DNA of 64,000 nt, taken from Hepsetus odoe (Eukaryota > Chordata > Actinopteri > Characiformes > Hepsetidae). The translations under genes and the position numbers were made by a program. The stretch lies in the NCBI GenBank assembly GCA_017165825.1, contig CM029370.1:17461026-17525025 (forward strand), written 5' to 3'. Shown here one piece after another: positions 10,063-21,620 of this stretch. Position 1 is the stretch's first letter. The number at the start of each line of letters is the position of its first letter. The notes beneath the pieces are model-generated. The model did not search any database and was not told the DNA's origin. It was given only the letters and a program-made list of their open reading frames with translations.

Positions 10063-11039
10063 TTAATGTTTTGAAGAAATAGCTCTGATTCTGAAAACTG
10101 AAAATGCAAACTTTAGACCTACCTTGGCTGATTGACTACATCAAGAGTCAGTAGAAAATTGTCAGTTAAATCTTTCACCAACACACACACACAAAAAAAA
10201 AAAAAAAAAAGACAGGAAGTTTTAATAGGACAGTAAGCAAGGCTCCAGCACCACTTAGCCTCCACTATGTTAAATGGAAAGATATTTTCAAAACATAAAA
10301 CTGCAGAAAAATATTTGAGAAACTGATCACCTTCTGTTCAGTAAGCACCTATAAAAGTTCTGATAATGCTGGAATGTTTTAGGAAAACAGAAAAGGAAAC
10401 AAACTGAAAACTCTGCAAAAAAGCTGATCGCAATGCTGACAGGACCCACATGCTTCTTGCTATTTTGACTACATTCACAATTTAAGGGTACAAAAATACA
10501 ATACTTTCAGAATCTGAATCCAATTAATGCATGTATTTATTGATGATGAAAAGATATGAAAAGATGGTATTGATTTTAAAATGTTTTTACTGGTAAACTG
10601 GTAAACAAGAAAGTAAGCAAGCTACATAGAATCGTCTAATAAAAAGCTGGTCCTACTGCCAGGCTGGAGAACAGAATGACTGTTTTTGTTATCCAAGCAA
10701 CACAGCCAAGGTTGGAAAAAAGAGCTCATTCAAAAAAACACTTTTCACTGCCTGAAAAAGTACTCCTAAAGCTGGTACCAGGTGGATGCATTCAATTTCT
10801 GCCTGTGTGTCTATTTGTGTACAGCTAAGGAACATTTTGTATGAATGCAGGCATGCTGTAAGTCTAGATGTTTTTAAACATAAAAGAACAAAAAACAGCA
10901 TTAAAGTATACTAAAGAAAAAAAACAACTATCACTTAAAAAAAAAATATTTAGTTGAAAATAAATTGAAATTTACCTCCTTAGAGATATATTGAAAATAT
11001 GCCCCAGGGTTCTTATCATGTCACTGGCAGCATTTAGCA
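10063..11039. other. Unique sequence with an AC/A run
   Basis: An (AC)n run followed by an A run lies near 10181-10210. No gene recognised. Confidence 0.5.
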
Positions 11040-11246
11040 GACATTTACATTTACTGTATTTAGCAGACGCTCCTATCCAGAGCGACTAACGTGCTAATTA
11101 CAGGGACAGTTCTCCTGGAGCAATTCAGGGTTAAGGGTCTTGCTCAGGGACCCAGTGGTGATAGTACTAGAGATGGGATTCAAAACCACAACCGCTTGAT
11201 CCATAGGTCCATAGGCAAGTGCCCTACCACTAGATCACCATGTCCC
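11040..11246 (-). mobile_element. tRNA-derived SINE, type C
   Basis: Tail at left (ACATTTACATTTACTGTATTTAGCAGACGC). The middle has CTCCTGGAGCAATTCAGGGTTAAGGGTCTTGCTCAGGGACCC, the hallmark of another common fish SINE. A tRNA-like head at the right holds the B box (GGTTTTGAATCCC, minus strand) and an A-box-like CTAGTGGTAGGGC. Confidence 0.8.
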
Positions 11247-12581
11247 TGTGTCCATACTGGCCTAAGCAAAATATATATTTATTTGTTTGTTTGAAATGGT
11301 AATATGTGCCACAAGAAAACCCCAAAAAAACAAAAAACATTTGCTTTGTTAGAGTATCATTTTAAGATTGCATTGAGATGTTACATATTTATTGAAGATT
11401 AATACATTGCAAATATTTCATCCCCCATTAAGATGTTGAACATGTTTTTTTTTCTCAAAAAATCTAAAAATAATCACATTTTAAAACATAAATTACCCCG
11501 CAATAAAATATGAGTGGATAAAATAAAATCTAATCAATATGACAACTCTGGAAGCCCTTGTATATGCAGCAAAAGATCAAGGTGGGGTGCAGTTTGCAGA
11601 TTTGTATACATTATGCTTATTCAGGTCTCTAAATTTAGGAAGGTGGCATTTGCTGACCACGCTAGACCCTAACCTGCAATGTGTACTTAGCTGGCTAATC
11701 CCGGGTTCAACAACCCGCTGTCTAGCTCAGGGCAAACTGAGCAACTAATGAGCTTAAAATATAAACAATCTCATGCTGGCCCAGAGCAGTGAACTCTGAG
11801 AAATGTACAGAAGGTACCATAACACCAAAAATGTCTACAGCCACGAATTTCAGCAGGAAAGGGTAGTCTGAACAGCAGCCATTAGCGCTGGAAGTGATTT
11901 TGTGAATTTTTTTTTCACCCCTATGTCTTTTTCTTTCTCTTTTTGAGTGCTTTTATGCAGAATGCTGGATGAGGGGGATGCCAGAGGACGCAGTTTGAAG
12001 CCTTAAACTGCACGAGTTGCAAGAGCACAGCTGCTGAGTGGCTGGGTGAGTCACTGAAAGACTCCATTGTGCACAGCATTGAAAAGCTGTGGCAAGTGTA
12101 TAGTCCAAGACCCTGCATTAGGAATGATGTTGTGTCGAAGTTGTGGTAATGGAGGTGATGGAGGTTGACTTTCAGCCTTCTATGCACACGAACGCTCTTG
12201 CAAACATGCGTAAATATACACATCCTACTGTCACATCACCGACCAGAACACACACTCTGTGTTAGCAGGTTAACAAGGGGGATACATGATGGTCATTTTG
12301 TGAACTGGGGTGGCATCCCTCGCATTCTCACATCAAGTTGCTTACTGAGAGCCCACAGAAACACAAAATATAATATCAGAATTAATATGCTATGCATTTT
12401 AAAACATTTGCATATGCATTTATATCCAAATATTTGTTCTAAAGTGTTTTGCCTGGACTTCCTCCTAAACTCTATCCATGAAATTTCAATTCCATGTGAT
12501 TTAATTTATTAGCTGAACTAAGTATTTGAGGGTAAACTATTCTTTGTAAATAGTTATTATTTATTATTACATATTTTTCAG
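11247..12581. other. Unique sequence up to the env remnant
   Basis: No retroviral gag or pol sequence is recognisable here, so the provirus 5' part is missing rather than hidden. The last 20 bases before 12582 are T-rich and end in AG. Confidence 0.5.
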
Positions 12582-13312
12582 ATGACGCTCCCACTGTGAA
12601 CGGGACCGTGTACATTTGTGGTAACACAGCTTACAATTATTTGCCTGGACACTGGTCAGGTACATGTTATGCAGCTTACGTCATACCAGCCTTGAGACAC
12701 ACTACTGATCCTAGATTTAATCATTTATACAAACAAGATTTATTTAATTCCCATGAACTTGTAGCACAACCTGCTAAAAGATTCGTTTCAGCTCTTTTTC
12801 CTAATTATTGAAGGACAGTAGCTTTAGATGAAATTAGAGAAGTAGTGAGTGTAATGGAAGATGTTAATAATGATACAACGCATGCTTTAGATCAAATGAA
12901 TCATGAACTAATCAAAATGAGACACATGACTCTCCAAAACAGGTTGGCTCTTGACCTCTTGCTTGCTGAAAACGGTGGAACTTGTGCTGTTATTGGGGAT
13001 GAGTGTTGCTCATTCATTCCAGATGTATCTCATAATGTCTCAATTCTAATTTCAGAGATTAGAAAACAGGTCAAAGTTATGCACACCACCTCTACATCTT
13101 CAGTGGACCTCTTCGGATGGTTCACCAGCACGTTTGGGGTTCTGGCCGCCACTCATATTCTTCAAGGTTTTGTTGTACTCATATGTTCGATTACTCTGAT
13201 TCTCCTGATAATCAAGATTGTTTTATATTTCGTTTCCAGGGCTTGTAAGACTGTACATGTCAATGTAGTCTCTCTGTCTCCAGATTTAGAAAGATCTAAT
13301 CATTACCTGTAA
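12582..13312 (+). pseudogene. env: Endogenous retrovirus env, C-terminal part (SU end plus TM)
   Basis: One frame runs from the sequence start at about 12582 to a stop at 13310-13312, broken only by TGA at 12809-12811. The N-terminal part is a surface-subunit end with several cysteines and an NGT glycosylation site. A basic KR pair followed by hydrophobic residues, just before the stop, may be the SU/TM boundary. The transmembrane part shows a heptad region, the QNRLALDLLLAENGG-type segment, then CX6CC (cysteines at 12983, 13004 and 13007) as in gamma-type envelope proteins. It ends with a hydrophobic membrane anchor (about 13153-13230) and a short tail. Most of SU is absent. It is followed by a polypurine tract and LTR, so this is the 3' end of a provirus. 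Confidence 0.85.
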
Positions 13313-13443
13313 TGATACATGATGATGATGGTATGATTGCAGTTCAATCAGTAATCACAGTTTTATTTTGAATATTTAGCATGATGATCAGGGTTTTTGT
13401 TTTAATTCAAATTGATTTAATGTTGATTCAGTGGGTTTACATC

Positions 13444-13451
13444 AGGGGAAG
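13444..13451 (+). promoter_or_regulatory. Polypurine tract of the ERV
   Basis: AGGGGAAG lies directly before the TGATGG start of the LTR, where plus-strand DNA synthesis would be primed. It follows the env stop by about 130 bp. Confidence 0.6.
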
Positions 13452-13979
13452 TGATGGATTGTAGGTTGATTTTATTCATTTATTTCTGTTATTTTACTTA
13501 TATATCAGTCATATATCCAATTTTCTATTCCTATGTCATTCTTTCTTCTCCCCACAATAGTTCTTCCTTCTCCCCACAATAATAGCTATGCCCTTTTCAC
13601 CACATAGTTGATTCCATGGCTCTATTCCTGTAACTCAACCATTCCTGTGTTCTTCCATCCCTGAACCAGCCCAATGCCCTTTCACCCCCATCACCCTAAA
13701 TCCCTTCCCTAGGTTGTATTCACGTCCCTGTAACCTTTAACCTATATATTATTAAATGCATCTCTATTTTTCTATGTTCTCTTCTGAGTAACGCTTTCTT
13801 TGTCAAAAACATCCAAACAAGGTCATAGTCTTAGATTAGGTGTCTCCACCTGACCGGTCTCTTGAACATCTTGTAAGAACTTCGCTACTCTTCTGTTAAT
13901 AAACTTTGCTATAGCTAAAAGCCCTCTTCGCCTCATCACTGACTCCTCGAACTTCGGTTCTCAATTGGAGAATCCAACA
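13452..13979 (+). mobile_element. 3' LTR of the endogenous retrovirus
   Basis: About 528 bp, starting TGATGG after the polypurine tract and ending AATCCAACA. It has TATATATT near 13743-13750 and an AATAAA polyadenylation signal at 13898-13903, with a U5-like end after it. A short duplication (CTTCTCCCCACAATA) occurs near 13549-13582. With no 5' LTR in view, neither target-site duplication nor age can be estimated. Confidence 0.7.
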
Positions 13980-14339
13980 TGCTTAAGAACCCAAGCTGAG
14001 TTCTACAATCCAGGATAGTTTTCAGAATTTGATGTGGTGGATCCTTGTTAAGAATAATTTGTCAAAAACCATATCCTATCATAAACCAGCAAACCAGCAA
14101 AAAAAAAAAAAAACAACAATTACAAGTTTTTTTGATTTTCAAGTTCAGTCTCACATCTTTAACACTGAGCTCAAAAGCAAGTATAAAAGTATCAGTATGA
14201 AGTATAAAAAGTATTACAAAAAAACAAATAGACTCAAAAAGATTCCAAAACATCTGACCTGAACTGTCCCTCTAATATACTCATTTCTAATCCTGTCTAT
14301 CCTCATCACACCTAACGAAAATCTCAGGATCTGTGGTGT
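13980..14339. other. Unique sequence with an A run
   Basis: Contains an A run at 14099-14113. Nothing else recognised; minus-strand frames here are chance T/A-rich frames. Confidence 0.45.
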
Positions 14340-14964
14340 TCTTTCTTGGCATGGAATCATACTGCTGTTCACTAATCATCACCTCTTTTCTTACCTAGCT
14401 TCCACAACTCTTTCCCAAACCTCCATGCTGTGGCTGATCAACTTTATCCCTCTATAGTTACTACAGCTCTGTTCATCACCTTTATTCTTGAAAATCGGTA
14501 CCAGTACACTGGTGTCTCCACTCCTCAGGCATCCTCTCACTTTCCAAGATTGTGTTAAACAATCTAGTAAGAAACTCCACTGCCATCTCTCTGAAACACC
14601 TTCATGCTTCCACCAGTATGTCATCTGGACCAAGAGCCTTTCCATTATTCATCCTCTTTATCACTGCCCTTACTTCCATCTTGCTTATTTGCTGCACTTC
14701 CTGGTTCACTATCCTCACATCATCCAATCCTCTCTCTCATTCTCTTCTGCTCAACAGTAGCCCAATTTCCACCAGCACCCTGTAGGGTAACAGCACTGGT
14801 GGCGGTCATTGTTAACCCGGGTCTCGACGGTTTGGAAGTTTCGTTGTCTGCATATTAACTTGGCAAAGGTTTTACACCTGATGCCCCTTCCTGATGTAAC
14901 CCTCCCCATTTATCTGGGCTTGGGACCAGCACAAAGAAATACACTGGCTTGTGCATCCCTAGTG
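14340..14964 (-). mobile_element. RTE-like LINE with internal deletion
   Basis: On the minus strand it starts at 14964 with ACTAGGGATGCACAAGCCAG, exactly where the copy at 55303 starts. It keeps about 200 bp of the same 5' untranslated region and then jumps into reverse-transcriptase codons. The endonuclease and the link to RT (present at 55618 onward in the other copy) are gone. The 3' side fades near 14340. Confidence 0.75.
14391..14755 (-). pseudogene. RTE-like reverse transcriptase N-terminal fragment
   Basis: The minus frame 14645-14391 contains VPIFKNKGDEQSCSNYRGIK and SHSMEVWERVVEAR, RT motifs 1-2 of RTE-type fish LINEs. The upstream part (14755-14645, other frame) reads like the preceding NGKALGPDDILVEAW segment. 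Catalytic motifs A-C are not present in this fragment. Confidence 0.75.
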
Positions 14965-16688
14965 ACTGGGTTAACAACAGGCCAGATAATATTTGATAAT
15001 GCCAGTTAATAAAGCTTTGCAAATCTGATCAGACTACATAAAACCTTTTCAGAGATATTTATGGGTCTTCCAGATCTTGCATCTTCTTAATTTTAGTCAC
15101 TTAACAGTTATTCCATACCTCTGGACTTCTAAACCTATATGAGGATTATTTTATTTTAAAGAACTTTATTATTTTAAAGTTCTAAATAAGAACAACTCAC
15201 CCCATTTTTCTCTGATGTCTCAAAGTTGGATCATCCTGAAATTGTAAATCACAGAAAAATACACCCTCACACACACACACACACACACACACGCACGCAC
15301 ACACACACACACACTTCATGTTCACTCTGTCTCTAGCTTAGAGACAGCAGAAAAGGCAATATGGCAGGTTTGTCCTGGTGGAATAACAAGAAATGTGCAA
15401 AATATGTCAGAGGTGAGGATGCAAGGTAAAATGACAGTCACGCACAAATTTGTGAAAATTTGACAATATACAAGGGAGAGAAACTGGCAGTGGGTGTGTT
15501 AGATGGGATGTTTGATTATGTATACCTAAACCTAAGGCAATGTGAGATGGGAAAATGGTTTTGTAGAGGGGAAGTGTATTTTGGAAAACGTGTTAATTTG
15601 CATGCTTATGTGAAAGAATGCATGCTAGGGGCAAACGATTTTTAATTTGATTATTTTTTAAAACTTAGAGTTCTTTATTTTGTGGGTCGTATCCAGCACA
15701 TCTCTGCTAAATTCATCATTCAATCAATCAATCAATTATTAATTGATTCATTATTCCATCAGTTATGATCAAATTCATCTAAAAGTGACTTGATTGGAAA
15801 TGTTACACCTGATTAGGCAGGGTTAACAGTAACAGACTGAAGAACTCATAGTCACTAGAAGAGCCTGGGGAAATGATTATAATTATTATTATCTGTTATT
15901 TGATCACAGTGAGCTAGGTGACTGGGTAAATTAATAAATGAAACCTTTGCATTATCATCTATTGTGTTTTTCATTTTCTCATACTATCAGTAAAAATTCT
16001 GATGTCAAAATATTAGCAGGTTTCTTCCAACAGAATGAAGAAAAAGTGTGTGTGCATTCAGTGCCTTTACAATTAAAATTCATTGTAACTGACCAAAAGC
16101 AGCATACGCTGTCCAAAATCTCATTCTGCACTAAAATAAAAATTAATGATTAACGCTGTGACTGCACACAAATAAAATGTCACCACATTTGTTAGCTTTA
16201 ATTTGGCATTTTCTGACTAGAGCTGTTTAGAGAATGTTTTATATATGCACAGCCATCTAACACATTTTAATTTTGTTTATCGTGGCATTTACTTTGACCT
16301 GTTCACTCACCTAGAAATCATTGTTACATTTTACCATGCATTAGGTGGTGTCCCAAACTCCTCTATGTGTTTTGGTATGAAAGGGAGAAAGAAAGAGAGG
16401 GAAAGTGAGAGAGAAAGAGGAAGAGATAATAGCAAATATTTTCTCTTGCACTTTAATGGGTCAGAGCCTGGTTGACTGCTTCAGTGTGAAAGGGCATTTG
16501 ATGCAACGACAGGGTCACACAAACTGCAAGAATAACAGGCCTGCACACACGCACACAAACACACAGGCAAGGGTTGTCGGAGCCATGACAGGACTTTTAG
16601 AACCCAGGCTCAGTAGGGGCCACTTAACCTGATGTGAAAATGAGCCACTGTCAACACATATGTCTAAAGACCACATGCTTTTCTGTGC

Positions 16689-16691
<3 letters not shown>
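14965..16691. other. Unique DNA around an AC microsatellite
   Basis: A (CAAT)n patch lies near 15718-15736 and a GA-rich patch near 16381-16425. No gene recognised. Confidence 0.45.
15268..15314 (+). repeat. (AC)n microsatellite
   Basis: 47 bp of AC with two GC interruptions (15292-15300). Confidence 0.95.

Positions 16692-16766
<75 letters not shown>
16692..16766 (+). repeat. (TG)n microsatellite
   Basis: 75 bp, uninterrupted. Confidence 0.97.
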
Positions 16767-16770
<4 letters not shown>

Positions 16771-17380
16771 GAGTGTGTGACACAGAGTGTGTGCTGTCAT
16801 GCGTAACAGCACATGTTTTTGTAGGCTGATGTTAATTTGTTCCATGTGTGCTCTGTATGGCCTGCAAATGAGTGGCAGCCTATTTTTCCATTTCTTTTTT
16901 TTTTATTTAATATCCCTGAAATCTGTCCAACATCTTCTTCTTTTGACTGCTCCCATTAGGAGTGACTCAGCAGCTCAATCATCTCTATTTCTTCCTGTCC
17001 TCTGCATCTTCCTTTTTCAAACTGCCTGAATGTCCGCTCTAACAACTGCCAATGAACCATGAAATTTGTCCTACTAGTAAGTAAAAATATATGAAAACAA
17101 TTGCCATGTTTCCTCCCTCTGTCTTTGTTTTATTCTCGTTACTTCTTTTTTCCCTTTACATTTATTTCCTTATTTACTCACTTCTTTGGTTGAACTAGCT
17201 CTTTGTAAGCTATGTCTCTCACCCTTCTCACTCTCTTTGTCATTCAAAGCTCTCTCTCTTGGCTCCTGAAGAGTTTATTACAGCAACCTTGGACAACAAT
17301 GAAAAGACTGTTGAGTCAATAATGCATACATGCCTTTAACACTACAAACGTGTACGTACTCATTGTTTCCAGCTCCTTGA
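16767..17380. other. Unique T/C-rich sequence
   Basis: No repeat or gene recognised. Confidence 0.45.
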
Positions 17381-17833
17381 GTGACTGTGTTGCAGCACAG
17401 CGTCTGGATTCTAATGATTCCATCCATCAGTCCTCAGGCGCACTGTTTTAATATTCCTACCAGCGTTCACCTGAAAGCCCTTGCTCTTCTCATTTTCACC
17501 TCAGCTTTCTCCACACGTCCTGTTGTGTCGGCGCCTCTACGCTTTGATGAATCAATTGAAGATTTGATTACAATGTCAGCAGAAGCAGTAGAGACGTTGA
17601 CGCCATCTGAGACGGGGCCGGTGCTTTGTCATTTGCCAAGACAGTCAATCCCACCCCTAGTTCTAGGAAATCTGGGATTTGATTTCAAAGATGATGTGCT
17701 TGATTGTGGCAATATGGAGCAAAGTAACATCTCTCATCTGCATGTCTGGGCCCTCAATTTGTTCGTTAACGTGAGCACCGCCATTTCTAAACGCTACGTT
17801 CTATCGACTGTCGAGGCTGCTCAGCTGGAGTGA
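17381..17833 (+). other. Unassigned 150-codon open frame in a CpG-retaining block
   Basis: The frame stays open for 150 codons (GTG start as read; first ATG within it at codon 12) and ends TGA after the residues AAQLE. I recognise no domain. A hydrophobic stretch at about codons 31-52 is followed by acidic, serine/threonine-rich sequence. It is not repeat-derived as far as I can tell. Roughly 14 CpG dinucleotides occur in 17520-17830, well above the AT-rich surroundings. That fits either a conserved regulatory element or an unrecognised exon. A chance open frame in GC-richer DNA is the simplest explanation. Confidence 0.2.
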
Positions 17834-17954
17834 TGAAACATGAAGCCATTATGTTTCCTCATCCAAGACTCTGGGACCAAAATAGATAGGCACATTGACG
17901 TATTGCATCAAGGTTTTCAAATGGTTTCAGTAACAATTAGGCTGAGAAAAAAAT

Positions 17955-17971
17955 CCCCCCCCCCCCCCCCC
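17955..17971 (+). repeat. Poly-C run
   Basis: Seventeen C in a row, a probable site of sequencing-length uncertainty and a G-quadruplex-prone tract on the other strand. Confidence 0.95.
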
Positions 17972-18174
17972 ACCCCGTGTCATTCTGTCAGTGTGATTAT
18001 GTTTAGGGTGCGGAACAGAGGAGGAGGAGGAGAAGGCAGTGGAGCTCTAAAAATACTTTGCAGAGGAGATGGCATTGGCAGGCCTCCCGGCCTTCTCCGT
18101 CTTCCACCGCCACTGTTGATTTAGCTTAGCAGGAAGCAGATGTCGACAGGAGTGGTGTGTGGCATCCTTTGTGA

Positions 18175-18188
18175 CCAACAGGGGGCAC
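18175..18188 (+). promoter_or_regulatory. CTCF-like motif
   Basis: CCAACAGGGGGCAC differs from the vertebrate CTCF core CCASYAGRKGGCRS at one position (the fourth). It lies in the GC-richer block 17.4-18.2 kb. Binding cannot be told from sequence alone. Confidence 0.45.
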
Positions 18189-18826
<638 letters not shown>

Positions 18827-18949
18827 AAGGAAAGTAAGGGCAACTTGAAAGCAATTAAGCATCAGCTAAACCTCAAGAAAGCATGGGGGGAAAAAAACAC
18901 TAGCGGCCAGTTAAAGTGAGGAATCAGATTGGAGATAGACCTATTCCTT

Positions 18950-19340
18950 TGGTAATACAAACCTTTGTGGGAATTTAATTAATTTGAGCATGTGATAATG
19001 CCTTGCTTGCACTCTGATAATTGCTTGCATCTAAACGCTTTGCTATTATTGCTGTTATAGAATTCAATTTTACTCTCCACTTCCTCTCCCCTTTCTGCCA
19101 GCCAGAAGTCCAAAACAAACCCAACAGCGACATTTACCTTTTCGCATTCAACAATTTCCTGCCAAAGAACAGAGGCTTCAGCTGATTAGATATATTCATT
19201 TTCTCCCATGTGTCAATAAATCTGGTTTATGTTCTTGTGCATTGCGGCACAACAGTTTGCATCTGCCATTGCTTGGCTGTCTAATGGCTTCTTCATAAAT
19301 GCTCAGCATGTTTAATATACTTCTTTACTGCTCCCTGCTT
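18950..19340. promoter_or_regulatory. Candidate conserved non-coding element
   Basis: Unique, repeat-free sequence with homeodomain-type cores (TTAATTAATTT, TGATAATTGC, GTCAATAAATC) and no sustained reading frame. The call is from composition and motif density only; I cannot see conservation. Confidence 0.2.
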
Positions 19341-20582
19341 AACCCTTCACATTCTGTTTAAAAGCATGAAGCTGCGAATCTCCACAGATGATCCGTTGAG
19401 AAATATTGACTTGGATGTTTGTTGTGAAGCTTTGGAAATATGTGTAACCAAGCGAGAACTGAGAATGCTTCTGTTTGTTTGATCTGACAGGTCTTCCTGG
19501 ATGTGAATTCATGTGAAAGCTCACATGTTGTTTGTGTGTAGGCCTACAGCAAGCTGAGCCTGTGTGCGGCATGTCCAATTCCACTCATCGCTGTTCTTTG
19601 TTTGTCTTGTTTATGGGCAAGCAGATGACTGCTCAATTGGAGCTAGCAGTCACTCAGGGATTACAGAGTTCAGACAATGCAAACTTTGATTATTTGGATT
19701 AGTGTTGCATCTAATGGAGGAAGGGAATCTCTGTGCAAGCAAAAAGATATTGGTTTTTCCCGAAATGAAATTGCTACTTCTATTCAATACAATAAAGTAA
19801 TCAGTCCAAAAGTCCAGCTTAAGCAGGACCTTCATCATTCGGTCATTCAATCAGTTTTCACAGAGTGCTATCTCCTTCGGAGCCTATTTACTAAGCGCAG
19901 GGTTTTACCATGTACATAAGTTATTAAAATCATCAATTTTGGCAGGCTATAAATGTGATTTTATGACAAGTATTCAAGCAGTTCTATCTGACTGATTGAA
20001 TTCATAAGGCATATCTGATTTTGCATCCAAACACATTTCACATTTGCATAGTTGAGTCATGGTGTAATTATATATAACATGTTAGTTACACACTAATTGC
20101 TATGTATCCTGTCATTACGCCATTAACAGTGGAGAATTAAGTTTAATTCCAGGTCCTATTCACTGCAAGACCTCCACATCAAATGTATCCAAGGAAACCA
20201 GAGTTTAGGCAGCCACAGGCCTATTATGGGTAATTAGCATGTGGTTCAGTACAGAAGGTTAACAGCAGGCCCTGCCCAAATGCAAGCATGTCTCAAACTG
20301 ATAAGCATGCCCTGAGCGAAATGTGTGAAAAAAATGCATCTACCGCCCTATATCTCAAACATTTTGGATTAGAAATTACATCATATGCAGTCAAGTGCTG
20401 GGGAAGAGGAAGGCGGGGGGTGTCTTTACTGGATGTGATGCTATGATAAAATTATGTACATCTATGTGTATATTTGGATTTGAACTGAAAGTGGGTGTGG
20501 CCTACCTTTTTTTAATTTATCTGATTTACAACCTTTCTGGTTTGTTACATTCAAGAAAGAGCCAAAGGTTTGCTGGGCTCAC
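19341..20582. other. Unique sequence, nothing recognised
   Basis: No repeat identified. Short open frames on both strands are unremarkable. Confidence 0.45.
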
Positions 20583-21067
20583 TGTCACTATCAGGGTTGG
20601 AGGCAGGGTGTAAGCACGAGGATTAGCTTTACTTTATTAACAAAAAACCAAACAAACTAAGACATAACTAAGAAAAAGAGATGATAACTAATAAATGATA
20701 GGCTTTACAATGACTAGACTAGACATGACAATGACAGTGAGCATGACAAAGACTAAGCAAGCCAAGTTAAGGCAAAGCAAGGTCAAGACAATGCAAAGCA
20801 AAACTTGGCAAAGCCAATGGGAATGAAAAAGGAAAGCAGAAACAAGACATTGCAAACCTAAATACACAAGGACTTAGACAAGGCAGGACTAGAGACAATA
20901 TCAAGAGTCAGCCATGACCAGGACAAATACAGGAGTATATAACTCAAGACTAAACACACCACCTGGGGCAGAGACATGAACACGAAGAATCAGCTGTACA
21001 GGGGCAGGACAAAAACAACAGCACATGGCAGATGTAAATAAAAACACATAGACAAGGAATCCTGACA
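20583..21067 (-). mobile_element. Solo LTR (family 2), reverse orientation
   Basis: On the minus strand it starts TGTCAGGATTCC and ends GATAGTGACA (485 bp), with inverted TG/CA ends. It has a TATA-like element (GTATATAACT, plus strand, 20935-20944) and a polyadenylation signal on the minus strand (TTTATT at 20633-20638) in the right order for an LTR. Flanks CTCAC and GTCAG agree at three of five positions, possibly a decayed 5-bp duplication. The body is unusually purine-rich on the plus strand. Confidence 0.55.
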
Positions 21068-21329
21068 GTCAGAACCTAAATCTGTGAATAAAAGTATGTT
21101 TTTTTAGTAAAATCTTTGGCTCAGTTTGAATAGAAATGCTGTTTTTTGAGTTCAAAAAGGCACTGTCTCTGTATTCATTTAGAACACATTATCTGTATAT
21201 TTGAAACCATATATTTGTATTCAACAACATCCCTAGGGGACAGCTATGACCATAACACCTGAAAAATTTATGTATGTGTGTGTGATGTAGGGGTGGGAGT
21301 GGATCAAATTGAGCACAGTGCATTCACTT

Positions 21330-21620
21330 TGTCTCCCAGAAGGTATGGTGGCACTGATGAGTTCCCCCGTGTTTGGATGAGCGCACAAGCAGCAATGATT
21401 AACGGCAGCGATTCCCCTTACGCTTGCGAAGCCACTTGACGTCCATCATCTTTAGGTTTCAAGAAAAAGAGACGGATGTTTTATTCATTAGTGTATGCCT
21501 CTTAGCGCCTGTGCTCCATGGGGCTCGTTCCTGTCAGAGGCCTGTTGCTGGGAAAGGAAGCGAGACAGCAAATTGGCCTCAGAATAAAATTATAATGATT
21601 TGTTTGAGCTTTCAAGATTA
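21330..21620. promoter_or_regulatory. Candidate conserved non-coding element
   Basis: Repeat-free sequence with about a dozen CpGs in 220 bp against an AT-rich, CpG-poor background. It has blocks such as GATTAACGGCAGCGATT and a TGACGTCC (CRE-like) site at about 21438-21445. Splice signals and a sustained frame are lacking. Function is inferred from composition only. Confidence 0.3.

Noticed and set aside
11690..11745. Inverted repeat CGGGTTCAACAACCCG as a terminator or tRNA arm
   Set aside because: Short, isolated and without any gene context; likely chance.
16651..16845. Threonine/histidine repeat protein
   Set aside because: Translation of the TG microsatellite; the valine/cysteine frame at 35473-35739 is the same kind of artefact.
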